64,000 nucleotides of DNA from Nitzschia sp. DOCU1 (lineage: Eukaryota; Bacillariophyta; Bacillariophyceae; Bacillariales; Bacillariaceae). The position numbers and the translations under genes are program-made. Shown here piece by piece: positions 52,608 through 63,745 of the stretch. Each line of letters begins with the position of its first letter. Position 1 is the stretch's first letter. The notes below the pieces were generated by a model, which was given only the letters and a program-made list of their open reading frames with translations, was not told where the DNA came from and made no database searches. The stretch spans positions 1,426,001-1,490,000 of the forward strand of contig OX595987.1 of NCBI GenBank assembly GCA_951394045.1, in the 5' to 3' direction.

Positions 52608-53990
52608 ATGGTTCAACTGGAGCGTGAAGACCCGGTCAAAGCAACCCTTGCCGCCAAGCGCTTGTACGAGTTATGCGATGTGGCCCACAAACACAACCGG
52701 GAACCCATGGTAGCCACTGGAAAATACGATGTCCTGAATCCTCTTGCCGACTGTCTTCTTCAAGATAATGACGAGAAACTGCATTTTGTATGCTTGACAC
52801 TCAACAATCTTGCCATTCCACACGAAAACAAAAGAGTCATGACGCTGGAACGAATCCACAAAAAGCTATTTTGCAATCTCTGTCATGTCATTTCGTGTGG
52901 GAAGAAGGAGGCCTATCTTTGTTTGATTTGTTTGATGAATCTATCGTACTATGAACCAGCTGAGGTAGTCATTGGTCAGTTTTCACCACAGCAGTCGACG
53001 TCCCTAAGGGCCCCAAAGGTACCGCCATTGGAGAATCCCCGTTCCATGCTTCGGATATTACAAGACTTGACGGCACATGCAGCTCGAGGAACGGCAGACT
53101 TTCGTTGGGCGTTTGGATTGTTGGCGTCCCTAGCGAAACATCCGGACAATGCATTGTTAATAGGACTTACCGCGATACCCAGGCTCGCTATGGAAAATAT
53201 TCAAGAGTCGAAAGAGCCGTCGGCCAATTGGAAGGAAAATTCCTTGGAGGACTTTTCCCTGTATTTGATACTACATTTGGCGTCCGTCTCTAATCAAGCA
53301 CTCGGCGAAACGGCATTAGAAGTCGTCAAACCAATAATGCTCAACGATCCGGGGATCCAGGGTTTGAAGGCTACCATGATCTGCGCATTCCTGGACGTGC
53401 CTTGGTCGTATTTCCCCGACTTTGGAGTAGTAGCGGCGGGATACGTTTCTGAGCTAATGGCAAACACATTCGAACGAAAAGGTAAAAAGAAAGTCTACGC
53501 CGATAATGCGTTTTCACTCAAGACGGCAGTCAAGGCATACGGTGCCTTGGCGCAAGCGGCTGCCAAGGCAGACCAGGAAGATGAAGGCCAAGGCTTCTCC
53601 AATACCAGAGTGGTGGCTCTACCTACTGCTGTTACTGTTTTGTTTCAGATTGTTGGAGAAATCGCGGCACACTGGGGTGAAGAAGACAGTGAGAATGAAT
53701 TTGACTTTCACTACGATTTAAAGGCAGGTGAACTTGCGGTCACTGCTCTCACCGCGCTACTCCCCGCACTTTTGGTAGGCGAAAATCCACCACGGCCGTC
53801 CAAGCATACAGAGCACGCCTGCGCCGAATTGAGTCAGTTGCTGATAACATTTGCCGGAAAGGCATCATCTGTTCCCGCAAAAACTAGAGCGACCGAAGCC
53901 GGCGAGAAAATCTATGAAGCGTCTTTGACGACGGGCTTGCCGCTATTAGAGGCCGCGTATGACCTTTGGAAAATGGGAGTGACAAAATGA
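52608..53990 (+). CDS. Helical (ARM-like) repeat protein
   Basis: At least 460 residues from the ATG at 52608. An in-frame extension to 52560 and an upstream exon after a 69-bp GT-AG intron (52491-52559) are likely, so the true start is probably earlier. The protein is helical with Leu/Ala-rich pairs resembling armadillo or HEAT repeats: LAAKRLYELCDVAHKHN, LHFVCLTLNNLAIPHENKRV, YLCLICLMNLSYYEP, RWAFGLLASLAKHPDNALLI. Similar ARM-type proteins serve as scaffolds. No specific family is recognised. No signal or membrane segment is visible. Confidence 0.65.
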   Translation: MVQLEREDPVKATLAAKRLYELCDVAHKHNREPMVATGKYDVLNPLADCLLQDNDEKLHFVCLTLNNLAIPHENKRVMTLERIHKKLFCNLCHVISCGKKEAYLCLICLMNLSYYEPAEVVIGQFSPQQSTSLRAPKVPPLENPRSMLRILQDLTAHAARGTADFRWAFGLLASLAKHPDNALLIGLTAIPRLAMENIQESKEPSANWKENSLEDFSLYLILHLASVSNQALGETALEVVKPIMLNDPGIQGLKATMICAFLDVPWSYFPDFGVVAAGYVSELMANTFERKGKKKVYADNAFSLKTAVKAYGALAQAAAKADQEDEGQGFSNTRVVALPTAVTVLFQIVGEIAAHWGEEDSENEFDFHYDLKAGELAVTALTALLPALLVGENPPRPSKHTEHACAELSQLLITFAGKASSVPAKTRATEAGEKIYEASLTTGLPLLEAAYDLWKMGVTK

Positions 53991-54136
53991 GGTGATTCTT
54001 CGTAGACGGAAGATTGCCACTCCTACTTTATTCTAGCCTGGCCTTGAACGCTGATTCAGATTCCTGGGCTGTTCACTACTAGGACCTAGTAGCTATTTCT
54101 AGTGCTTTGAGATGTTGATTGGTCGGACGCCTCAAA

Positions 54137-57100
54137 TTACGGCGCAACAAAAACTGTGCGACTTTGACCTTCTTCTTGAATCAGCCACGTCTTGTAACGC
54201 TCACTCGAAACGCACACAGGAGGGAAGTGGATCTTACCCGATCTCGTCGCAAGCGCCGTGTACGACAACGTGTGTGTCTCAAAGGGACCCAGTGAGATTT
54301 CGCCTTGCACCATTCCAGCGACCATGAAACCCAGAGACCCTTCTGGCCCGTCCATTCCTTTCAACGACACCTTCAGTTTTTGGTCTAGTGACGTTTTGTT
54401 CTTGATGTGATACCTGATATCAAAAGGCGTCGCTACTTCCAAATAGTCTGGAAGCCGATCCATGGTAGTCTCAAACGGAGCGTTCTCAATGTAGCATGGA
54501 GGTCCCATAAAAAGGCAGTTAGAAGGACCATCTAGTCGAAGCGGGCCGTGCGCGGTTATCGGAGTAACACCGACATCCTGACTCATATCCTTTGGAACTT
54601 CAAAAGAGCTCGGTGACCAGCCAACCGAGATGGTTCCTAGCGAAGCAGACACGCTACCTTTCAAATAGTGGCTCTTCATGTGAACTTCGCTGGTCCAAGC
54701 AAGCGAGAACTTCGATCCAACAACCAGCAACTTGCAAGGGTCGTCTGGGCGAGATTTGTACAGAAGCCCTGAATCGTCCTTGCCGCTCAACAGTGTAAAT
54801 GTACAGGGAGCATTCTCATTTTGTGTGTCCTGAAATAGGAGAAAGGTGTGAGTGCATGAATAATGTAGAAGCGGCCCATCCATAGTAGACACCATGGGAC
54901 ACTTGCCTGAAAGCTGACGTCCTCAACATTCACCGTGAGTCCGTCAGCCGACGCAGCCGCTTCAAGGATGCATCTGACGGTAACACGCTCCTTGTCCACC
55001 AACACCATTTCAGCATCTGCATTAGGACTTTTCCTGGTGCTTGGATCTGCGACCACATTTGTCGGGTGCCTGTTACCGCTTGGGTGAGTAGATTTCAACC
55101 CCGGCGAGAAAGTCGCGGAGAGCGGTGCACTCCATACAACTGACATGGTTTCCGTCAGTTCTACCAAATCAGATTCCTCATCGCCGGTAGTTGCCACGCC
55201 GTCCTCCGTTGACGGCTTCCTTCGGCCGCGATGCTTTGTCGCCACTCCCTTGCCCTTCCGCATACTTCGGTCCTGACGATATCGGATGGAAATATCAATG
55301 TCGCTTTGACACGTGGATTGTTCATATGCCATTCCTTCGTCGTCTTCACCGGGTTGAACGGCACCCCTTTTTCTCGTAAGAGGAGGAGAAGGCCTGAACA
55401 CGTGGAATACAGCATATGCGTGGTCCCCAGTTTTCAACATCGAACTCACGGGCAGATAGTCATCTTCGGGTGGGTTCTGACCATCCTCGCCTACAATTAC
55501 CCATCCCTTGGGAATTTCGTATCCATATTCCGTCATTTGCGCTGGAGCGCCCTTGTCCTCGGATACAAGCACGGGGGTCCTGACAAAGGGATTCTTGGGA
55601 TCTACAATCGCAGCGTTTTCTTCGTCCTCAGGTGGGGTCGACGTGATTTTCGTTGAGACACCAGTAGCCGATACCAACACGCTCGAGCAAGAAACTCGGA
55701 TCGCAACGTCATTGCAGACCTCCTGTTGTCCAGCCTTTATTCGGACCAAAATTCTGTTAACAGTTCCTTCCAATACCTTTCCGTTCGTGAAACTCTCGGT
55801 GACGTTTGTAACGATAATGTCCGGGAGAGGCCGTGAAACACGGAGGCATCTTGGTCCGAGCTTCATCGGAAGGTGCAACGGTCGCATCCAAGAAGCGGAA
55901 ATGTAATTTTCCTCTTCGAAAGGGGTTCGTTTGATCTCCGCTGCTGTCACTATTGGTTTCTTCTCGATGACGAGCTCAATTGGGGTGTTCTTGCCACTGC
56001 TCGTTCCGGAAGAATGCATGGGGTAAAATTCCATACAAAGACCGTCGCACTTGAGTGGTTTTCCACCGAGACACTTGGCGCTCCACTGACTTTTGCCAGA
56101 AAGCGCGCCGCCGTCTCCAAATACGTCTTCAGACGCTAGCCGAGCACCAGCTACGCAAAGACGGAGGATAACAAACAAACGAGTTTCCATGAGCAACCGT
56201 GGTGTCGCACGAAAATTCCCGTGTATTCCAGTAACTTACCCCCAGAAGTGATCCCTCCTGTTCGTGGCCGTGCGGTCTTGGCGAAGGAACCTTTTCCAGC
56301 TGTGACTTTCTTTTCGCCGCCATTTCCTGCCTCGTCGATCGCGATTTCGTCCAAGTCATTTGGTAATTTGATCAATGTAGAAACCCAAATGTCAGCCTTG
56401 GACTGAATGATAATGCCGCCATCAATGCCTTCGTTTGCATTTTTCGCGCTCAACAAATCCGCAGACGGGATTGCGACCTTCCCCGCTAGACTCAACAACG
56501 TGACAGCATTTACATGGACCGCATAATCGAGATTTGATTTGATGTGCAGGATGGCTTCGACACTATCACCAGCCGTTGCGTGAGTAGTGGAAGGAAAGGT
56601 CACAGCAAACGAGAAAGGAAGGGAGTGGTCGGCTTCGTCAAAGCACTCGCGATACCATTTAATAGTGCCGCCGCCGCTACTGGAAGCAAACTTTTCCAGG
56701 GCACGACGTAGATCCGCATTGGACATTTCGGCATTAAAGTACGAATCCAGCAAAATGGAAGCCAAGGTCTGGCTATCTTCCCCGGACTCTTCCTCCGGTG
56801 TATACTTGGCGTAACATTCGACGACCATCTTTCGAATGGTCACTTCGAGCCCCTTCCACCCCGCAGCCAACTTGGCTGCCTTGCCAAGATACGATGTTGC
56901 CTCGGCATATCGTTCCATGCCAAGAAGAGTTCCGCCAGCGAGGTAGTACAGACGGGCACCGGAACGATTCCAGCAGGCCGTCGACTTGCCATCGTTGTCC
57001 TTTTCCTGCTTTTCGATATCACGTTCGTACAAGGAAATGGCGCGAAACAAACAATCCAGAGCCAATTGGCGATGATTCACTTTGAGTTCTTCTTGCAACT

Positions 57101-59063
57101 TTGGCTGATAGCCATTCTTGTCGAGACCCCCCACATAGCGTGACCGCATGTCATCCACCATTGTTACTGCCGTGGTACCCGCATTGGTAGCCTTTTTAAC
57201 TTCGGCACCCAGTCGCAAGAGCGCTTCGGCAGCCGACTGGTAGGCTCTCCAGGGCGAACATCGCAATAAGAGCTCATCGTTATCAGCACCTAGTTCTCCC
57301 AGCCCCCGAGGCGGATTCCGCTCCAATAATTGACTCGTTACCATGCGTTGGTGTGCCATAAACGACCAATCCATATACGCATGATCCGGGCTACAAATAA
57401 AGCTCCGCATGGGATTGCAAAAGGCTTGGACATGTTTTTGCAATTGTGCCGAGGCCGCCAATAGACCACCTTCGGTATGACTGGTCAAACTCAGTTGCAG
57501 AATTTTAAAATTGAGCCAATCTGCCAACACTCGACATTGATGCACCATATCCTCTGGCACGGCGGGAGGATTGAGAAGCAAATTATTGACATCGTCTTCA
57601 TTGTTTGGCAATGACATTTCCACTCCCTCCGATTCTCCTTCCATGGAGACTGTACTGCTCTGGCTAAATAGACGGGCTTTGGGTGCATCATAATTCGCCG
57701 TCGTCCTGGCGGCAGCCGAGTCATCGGTTCCGCTATTAGCAATTTCTCGTTGCTGCAATAGGTATCGATAGTACGTTTCAACATGCCGATAGGCTTCCAC
57801 CATGTACTTGAGTGCCTTTTCGGGATTCCACTGGAATTCATAAAACATGGCAACCTTGAAGCAATATCGAATGCACAATGGCAGCAAGAGTGGTGTTCCT
57901 CGCGCGGGTCCCAGTTCGTACAGCTTGTGCTTGGTCCGTCGAGCCTGCGTCTTGTAATATCGAAAAGAAGCATCGTGAACCGTCTTGTGCAAAGTTTGGA
58001 GCGTTGTGGAGGGCCCCGCATCTTGCAAGAGATCTTTCGCTTCCAAGAGAGTGACCGGTGGACTTCCTTCTAACGAATCGGACATTTTTTGTTGCCACTC
58101 GGTCGCCATGGAGGTACTGATGCCATCTTGTACTAGCCCCACAATTCGAATCGTGCATTGACGCTTACTGGCTAGTGAAATGAGCAAATTTTGCATGGTA
58201 TCTTGCAATATCGCATCTTGATCGTGTTGCGTTTGATGCGAACTCACTTGTACGACCACCAAAATGACGCTGGGCAATGCTGCCGCATGCTTTTCCAACC
58301 AGCCGCTGGGTAAAATCCCATCCATTGGCCGTCGTTTGGTAGCCGCCAAGATTCGTGTCGTCCTCATTGTCTTTCCTAAAAAGAAGTCCCTGGTGCGACC
58401 ACTTTCTCCAGAGGGGTCCTTGGAAGGTGGAAAGCCGTGTCGACTGCTAATGGAAACAATCCTGGCCCGCTGAAAGAATCCTTGTCCGTCCTGAAAGGTC
58501 CTGGCAAAGGACGTGTCAATGATTCCACCCCCAGTTCCCACGCTAGTATCTGTACTAGGCGTTGCTCTCAGTGCGGCATTTCTGACTGCATTCCCCATGC
58601 TTCCATCGCGGCCTAAACGAGGAAAGGAAAGTTTCGAAAAGGGACGTCCACCTCGTTTGTTGCTGCTATTCAGGGAGGAATCTGCCTCATTGATTCCTTC
58701 CGTCAAACTTGTATTCCCCATGGTCATGGTCAATCCAGTCGAATCACCCCCCAGAATCATGTAATCTTCTTGATCGGAATCCAGTTCGCCTTCGTCTCCT
58801 CGAAATAAACTCATCATGCCGTCGTCCATGTTACGCCTACGACTTCCTGCTTGCTGTTCCTCAAAGAGTCCACCTGCTGGTTCGTCCAACAAGGAAGCTG
58901 CCATGGCATCTAGAAAACGATCAAATTGACTTCGAACATGAACATCCACAGAGGAATAATCTCCTGACGCTTGTCCCGCCGCCGCTTTGGAGGTCAAGGT
59001 GGCATCCACACAAAAGACCAGCGGGAAAACGCCCACTAAGAGCTCGGCTGGATAACTTTCCAT
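54137..59063 (-). CDS. TRAPPC11: TRAPP complex subunit 11 (foie gras family)
   Basis: Three exons, 59063-56240, 56150-54907 and 54829-54137, encode 1586 residues. The introns are 89 bp (GT-AG) and 77 bp; the second starts GCAAGT, a GC-AG intron. The foie-gras domain is seen near residues 390-580: LLPLCIRYCFKVAMFYEFQW, EKALKYMVEAYRHVE and VLADWLNFKILQLSLTSHTE. TPR-like helices follow, then beta-rich Gryzun-type sequence in the last two exons (ITAHGPLRLDGPSNCLF, PDYLEVATPFDIRYHIKNKT). A Ser/Asp-rich insertion near residues 75-220 makes it longer than animal TRAPPC11 (about 1130). The subunit belongs to TRAPP III, tethering vesicles in ER-Golgi traffic and autophagy. Confidence 0.86.
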
Positions 59064-59499
59064 TGTTGATGTAAGTTCTCACACCACTGAATATTAAATA
59101 CTAGCAACAACCGAAACAACAACAAACACCACAAAGCTCCTTTACGGCAGCGTCAACCAGCAATCAGATTGATTGACAAAGATACAAATGCCATCCTCAT
59201 CGTCGTTCTCTGTTGATCTCGTGGTGTGGGCTCATGGCCCACAGCGGTGCGGCCCGCGCGCGCAGGGTAGCATCGACAGGGAGGACAGGCGCGCACATGA
59301 GAACTGCTAATGATGACGTCAGCCACACGAAGAAGGGGAGAAGGAAACCCGCGCCGCGTCTCTCTCTCTGCATCAAACTCTCCACAAAAGGTGCGAGAAG
59401 ATCACGAACGAAGAAGAGTCGTGTTGTCAACGTTGTAATAGTTGTGAAGGATCCATTCTATCCGGAATACTGTCTTTGATCTACCCATATACTATCGTC
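59064..59499. other. Divergent promoter region, TRAPPC11/NFU1
   Basis: 436 bp between two outward-facing genes, holding a TGACGTCA palindrome at 59314-59321. No gene is present. Confidence 0.45.
59314..59321. promoter_or_regulatory. CRE/bZIP palindrome TGACGTCA
   Basis: A perfect palindrome between TRAPPC11 and NFU1, about 180 bp from the NFU1 start and 250 bp from the TRAPPC11 start. Confidence 0.35.
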
Positions 59500-60469
59500 A
59501 TGTTTCAATCATTGAGAACTATTGCCACGAGAAAAGGAGCTCTTGGTGGTGCTCGCTGGAACCGTGCGTTTCCGACGACAAACCCCGGCAGCTGCAGCAG
59601 CCGAGTTTCGCCCGCTGCATCGACGCGGTCCATCCATCATTTAGCGGCAGCGGCTGCCAGTGGCAATGTGGCCTCTTCCTGGATGACAAAACAACAAATT
59701 CGAACGGTCTTTATTCAGACGGAAAATACGCCCAACCCAGAATCTATCAAATTTGTTCCATCGGGTCGCATCGTGTTGGAGAATCCAGACGGCAATGGAT
59801 ATTTCGTGCAAAAAAATGATTCCATGGAAGACATTTTGAAATCTCCCTTGGCGACACAATTGTTCAAAATTGATGGTGTCAAGGCAGTATATCTGGGCTT
59901 TGATTTTGTGACTATTACAAAGTATGCCGAGAACAACTGGTACGTTTGTTAAAGGAAACTCTTATTTTGGAGAAATAACTGCCTTTCTTATCGTGCCGAA
60001 TCTTTCATCTCGTGTCAACTTGTGCAGGAAACTCATGAGACCAGATATCTTTTCCACTTTGATGGACTTTTTCGATAGTAACCAGCCGGTGCTGGTAGAC
60101 CAGCCCATTATCACAGATACAACCATCCTCGATGACGATGATGAAGTGGTGGCTATGATTAAGGAATTGATCGAAGCACGTATAAGACCCGCAGTGCAAG
60201 AAGATGGTGGGGATATTCGATACATTGGATTTGAAGAGGAAACGGGTATCGTGACAGTGCAATTAGCAGGAAGTTGTGTGGGGTGCCCGAGTTCGAGTGT
60301 TACTCTCAAACAGGGAGTGGAGAACATGTTGATGCACTACATTCCAGAAGTGACGAATGTTGTAGCGTTGGAAGAAGAGGCAGAGGAGAAGGATACGGAA
60401 CCTGATGGAACTAAGCAAAAGACGTATGAAGAACGACTCGCGGCCGCGGGGATTCCATTCTCTGATTAG
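59500..60469 (+). CDS. NFU1: Mitochondrial NFU1-type iron-sulfur scaffold
   Basis: Two exons, 59500-59939 and 60028-60469, with an 88-bp intron in phase 2, give 293 residues. The Arg/Ser-rich start ([17 protein letters not shown]) is a mitochondrial presequence. The N-terminal Nfu domain has [16 protein letters not shown] and [19 protein letters not shown]. The C-terminal NifU-like domain has [18 protein letters not shown], then [20 protein letters not shown] with the CxxC pair that binds a 4Fe-4S cluster. NFU1 passes clusters to lipoate synthase and respiratory complexes. The tail ends [13 protein letters not shown]. Confidence 0.94.
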
Positions 60470-60577
60470 GCTCCACAAACATCTAATACACGTGATAGAT
60501 GGGATAAAAATGTTACACTGTAGCGACGTTTGAAGTGCAAAGCTAGCTGTCTTATTGCTCTTCCTTCATTCTCATAG

Positions 60578-61819
60578 TTAATGCCGTCCTATGGCGACCT
60601 CGGGCTTTTGCCGAAGGAGATAATACGTCAAGCGAGGATCCCCACAAACGCCTTCGAGGACATGGGCCCAAAGTGGGAGAGGGACGTTTGGTTCCACCAA
60701 GATGCGGCGCTTGCCTCGATTGAGTCGGAGAAGAAACTCCACCTGCCTCCACCTACGATCTTTGTGAATCAAGTACGCGGCTCTGTCCGTCCATAGATGC
60801 CGCAACGTCATGTTGGACTCCAATGACTTCAACACCGTGTCGGCAAGGTCTTCCATTTCACCGTCGACAAACAGGTCTCTGAGCCCTTTCATTTGAGCTA
60901 GGCCTGCAGCCAACGAGGTGCAGCCTGGTCCCCATATGTCACAATCAATGACAGACAGAGAGTGGATGGTTGGGTTTGCAATCAACAGCTCGGTCAGTGC
61001 CTTTGCTCCGGTATCGCCAATGGGGTTTTGCGAGAGGACGAGACATCGCAAAGACTTGTTTCGCAGCAGACCACCTTGAGCCCACGACTCAATGGTCGAT
61101 CCAGAGATGTCGTTCTGGGTCAAGTCGAGCTTCTCGAGACACGTATTGGATGAAAACAGTTCATCAATATTCTTCTCCAGGCGAGATCCAATGCCGGAGT
61201 TTTGCAAGACCAGCGTCTTTATGCCCATATTCGCGGAGAGGCCTTTTAGAAGTTCGACTAATGAATCTTGACTCATACGGCAACCACTCAAATCCAACTT
61301 TGTCAACGAACAATGGGCAAGCCGCGGTGAAATCATTGGCACTGTTTCCGCGAGATCGATATTGCGCAGATTCAAAACCTGGAGCGACCCCACCCCCAGA
61401 ATCCTTTGTAGCAAGATGGCATCCTGCCGTCTTATTCTGCAGTTATCAATCGTGAGTTCTTGGATCTGCTTGTTGGATGAAAACAGCGATCTCGACAAGA
61501 ATTGCATGCCGCCGTTGGTTGTGGATATCTTTGTCATGGTGAGACTTTCTAACTGCGTACTAGACTCTAGCAACGCCTCCAATTTTTCTTTGGAGCTGAC
61601 CCCAAGACAAAGATTCCTGATGACTATCTTTCTCGCCTTTCCCCAATCTCTGGCCGCCTCGAAAAAGATGAGGGCGGCTTCATCGCGAACCGCAACTTCG
61701 TGGTCAAGACCATCAAAAGTGAGTGGCATGTCGACGGGCCACCGATCATCCATGAGCAATCTGCAAGCCTTCATAAGCCACCTTGCGCTGTTCGTGTGAA
61801 CTCGTGGGGAAGGTGTCAT
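60578..61819 (-). CDS. Leucine-rich repeat (ribonuclease-inhibitor type) protein
   Basis: A 413-residue intronless protein. About eight LRRs of RI type occupy residues 85-340, for example LQVLNLRNIDLAET, LTKLDLSGCRMSQDSLVELL, IKTLVLQNSGIGSRLE, LEKLDLTQNDISGSTI and LRCLVLSQNPIGDTGAKALT. The N-terminal cap contains a helical RWLMKACRLLMDDRW. The C-terminal part (LPLWAHVLEGVCGDPRLTYYL) is a conserved end of diatom LRR proteins. A protein-binding scaffold role is inferred. No signal or membrane segment is seen. It is convergent with NFU1. Confidence 0.8.
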   Translation of the reverse strand: MTPSPRVHTNSARWLMKACRLLMDDRWPVDMPLTFDGLDHEVAVRDEAALIFFEAARDWGKARKIVIRNLCLGVSSKEKLEALLESSTQLESLTMTKISTTNGGMQFLSRSLFSSNKQIQELTIDNCRIRRQDAILLQRILGVGSLQVLNLRNIDLAETVPMISPRLAHCSLTKLDLSGCRMSQDSLVELLKGLSANMGIKTLVLQNSGIGSRLEKNIDELFSSNTCLEKLDLTQNDISGSTIESWAQGGLLRNKSLRCLVLSQNPIGDTGAKALTELLIANPTIHSLSVIDCDIWGPGCTSLAAGLAQMKGLRDLFVDGEMEDLADTVLKSLESNMTLRHLWTDRAAYLIHKDRRWRQVEFLLRLNRGKRRILVEPNVPLPLWAHVLEGVCGDPRLTYYLLRQKPEVAIGRH

Positions 61820-62061
61820 ACTTTTTTGTTGGACACGGCAATTGCGAACAGATCCAAAAGGCTATCAGAGTTATAACTTTTTGTTTTTATCAACGCAGCG
61901 AAGCACCATGACAGCAATCAATGATGCAACCAAAGTCGAGGAAAACTGGGAGATGATGCTGTCAGGCATTGGAAGAAAACAAGAATTCATGTGCTAACGT
62001 GGCACAGAGAAATCTTGCGGGGCACTAGTCGTGGGGAGCGTCATCTGTCTTTTGACTTCGG
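61820..62061. other. Intergenic region left of tandem duplication
   Basis: A 29-codon frame (61908-61997, MTAINDATKVEENWEMML) is present but too short to call. No other feature is seen. Confidence 0.3.
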
Positions 62062-62343
62062 TGGTTCTGATTTCTTGCTACGTCAGTCCAGTATGGCTTC
62101 CGATTGGTCACGAAGTGTCACACCTTGAAACTGCTAAGGTGGGCTTATAATCATCTCATTTTTTAGGAGGTAATTGTAGTAAACTGTACTTCATTTATTT
62201 AATGGTTCTGATTTCTTGCTACGTCAGTCCAGTATGGCTTCCGATTGGTCACGAAGTGTCACACCTTGAAACTGCTAAGGTGGGCTTATAATCATCTCAT
62301 TTTTTAGGAGGTAATTGTAGTAAACTGTACTTCATTTATTTAA
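62062..62343 (+). repeat. Perfect 141-bp tandem duplication
   Basis: Units 62062-62202 and 62203-62343 are identical by my reading, base for base. Each begins TGGTTCTGATTTCTTGCTAC and ends TTCATTTATTTAA. The unit contains CTACGTCAG (half a CRE site) and a CGATTGGTC inverted CCAAT core. Lack of any divergence indicates a very recent event or an assembly artefact. Confidence 0.9.
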
Positions 62344-62866
62344 TACCCTCGTATCAGTTGAAGAAATTGAGTTGGGACGGATGACGCCTCGCATGTTGCC
62401 GAAATTTGATGCCAACGAAGCGAAGCGGGTATTCCCAAGAACCCTACCCATCACCAATTAACTACTAGCTAGCTAGAGGAGGTCGTATCGTACGAATGTA
62501 GAGTGTACCTGGTAGCCAGGGAGCATTTCGGCTTCCAGCTACTGAGCATACCTGTACCAGGTAAGGACGTGGTAGAGAGGATAGGTTGCTGAACAATCAG
62601 TGCAATCGGCCGAGTCGCTTCCCAATGTATGGCGCGGTCGGATCGTCCGCGACATTACACCATCCTATGTGTAACAGCAGACCAAACAGAACTCATTCAA
62701 CATTTGAAAGAGCAACTCATGTCTGCTCGGAAACTCGATGGGATTAGCCCGACTTTAGCAGCTATCCGATGAATGTTCTGAGGCTTGTTTTTGGAATGAG
62801 TTGAATTCTTCGGGCCAAACATCAACAGATGATATCATTCTAAAATACCTGCCAAACTTGCGTGGA
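62344..62866. other. Intergenic region, nothing recognised
   Basis: Between the tandem duplication and the pseudouridine synthase gene. No feature is supported. Confidence 0.35.
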
Positions 62867-63745
62867 TCACAACAACAACCTAGCGTTGTTGGGAATCGCA
62901 AAATAGTGGCCCCAAGTCTTGGGGATCGGCGCCTGAAATTGGAATGTCGCCAACGTTCCTAATTTGATGCTTGGATCCAGAGAGAGTCGATAGGCATGCA
63001 ACGCGACCGACTGATCGGGCAAAGGATTGGCCATTGAATTGTATCGCAAGTCTCCTTCAATGGGGCAACGGCCAATCTTTGCCAGCAAAGCTCGAACCAT
63101 GTGACGGGCACCATCGCGGGTTCGTACTATCAATAATTGATAATCCTGCATGATATTGTTCTTGAGGCTGCCGCCATCTAGCAACTTCCATTCGAGTGAC
63201 ACTTGTCGACCAGATTCCGTTTGCGATACAAGACTCAGTGGCCGGATTTTAACGGATCGATCATTCGTCTCGCTCGGAACAACCAGCCCGCCCAACGAAT
63301 ACCAGGAACTATCCAATATTTTTTGTGATGCGTGCAAGAGACTTTCAACCCTGTCCTTTGAAACAACGCACAAGTACTCTTTCTGGACCAATTTTTTCTT
63401 CCAGATTGTGGTAACTCTTGTGGCTGCCTTGCTTGTTTTTGCGAACAATAGAACTCCACTGCACGGCTGGTCCACGCGATGCAATGAGAGCAAAAAGTCC
63501 TTGTGGCTGCCACCGCCAAGCTCCATCCGTTTCAGCTCGGTCATTAAGCACTTGTCAGAAGGCGGCCCCGGATTCGGTACACTATGCCATCCTGCTGGCT
63601 TATTGACCGCGAGGAGATGGTTGTCTTGAAACAACACGGTTGGTTTGATCAAGGACGAGAAGTGGCATCGTTGCGGGACGGTGGTGGTGAAAGCTGTCCA
63701 TATCTTCTTGCCACTATGGCCAAAGCCGGCACATCTGATTAGCAT
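62867..63745 (-). CDS. RluA-family pseudouridine synthase
   Basis: A 292-residue protein. Residues about 39-55 (FQDNHLLAVNKPAGWHSVPN) begin the fold. The catalytic motif reads LHRVDQPCSGVLLFAKTSKA, matching HRLDxxTSGL with the active Asp kept. QKEYLCVV and a basic RTRDGARHMVRALLAKIGRCPIEGDLRYN-type block follow, of which ARHMVRALL and CPIEGDLRY are the conserved cores. ALHAYRLSL is the usual late motif. It isomerises uridine to pseudouridine in organellar rRNA or in tRNA; the N-terminus (basic, Phe/Ser-rich) suggests import to mitochondrion or plastid. The ATG at 63745 is the first in frame. There is no S4 domain. Confidence 0.88.
   Translation of the reverse strand: MLIRCAGFGHSGKKIWTAFTTTVPQRCHFSSLIKPTVLFQDNHLLAVNKPAGWHSVPNPGPPSDKCLMTELKRMELGGGSHKDFLLSLHRVDQPCSGVLLFAKTSKAATRVTTIWKKKLVQKEYLCVVSKDRVESLLHASQKILDSSWYSLGGLVVPSETNDRSVKIRPLSLVSQTESGRQVSLEWKLLDGGSLKNNIMQDYQLLIVRTRDGARHMVRALLAKIGRCPIEGDLRYNSMANPLPDQSVALHAYRLSLDPSIKLGTLATFQFQAPIPKTWGHYFAIPNNARLLL

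Noticed and set aside
61908..61997. 29-codon frame MTAINDATKVEENW...
   Set aside because: It is too short, with no repeat or homologue visible. A TTATCAACGCAG just upstream could be an acceptor, but no upstream exon was found.
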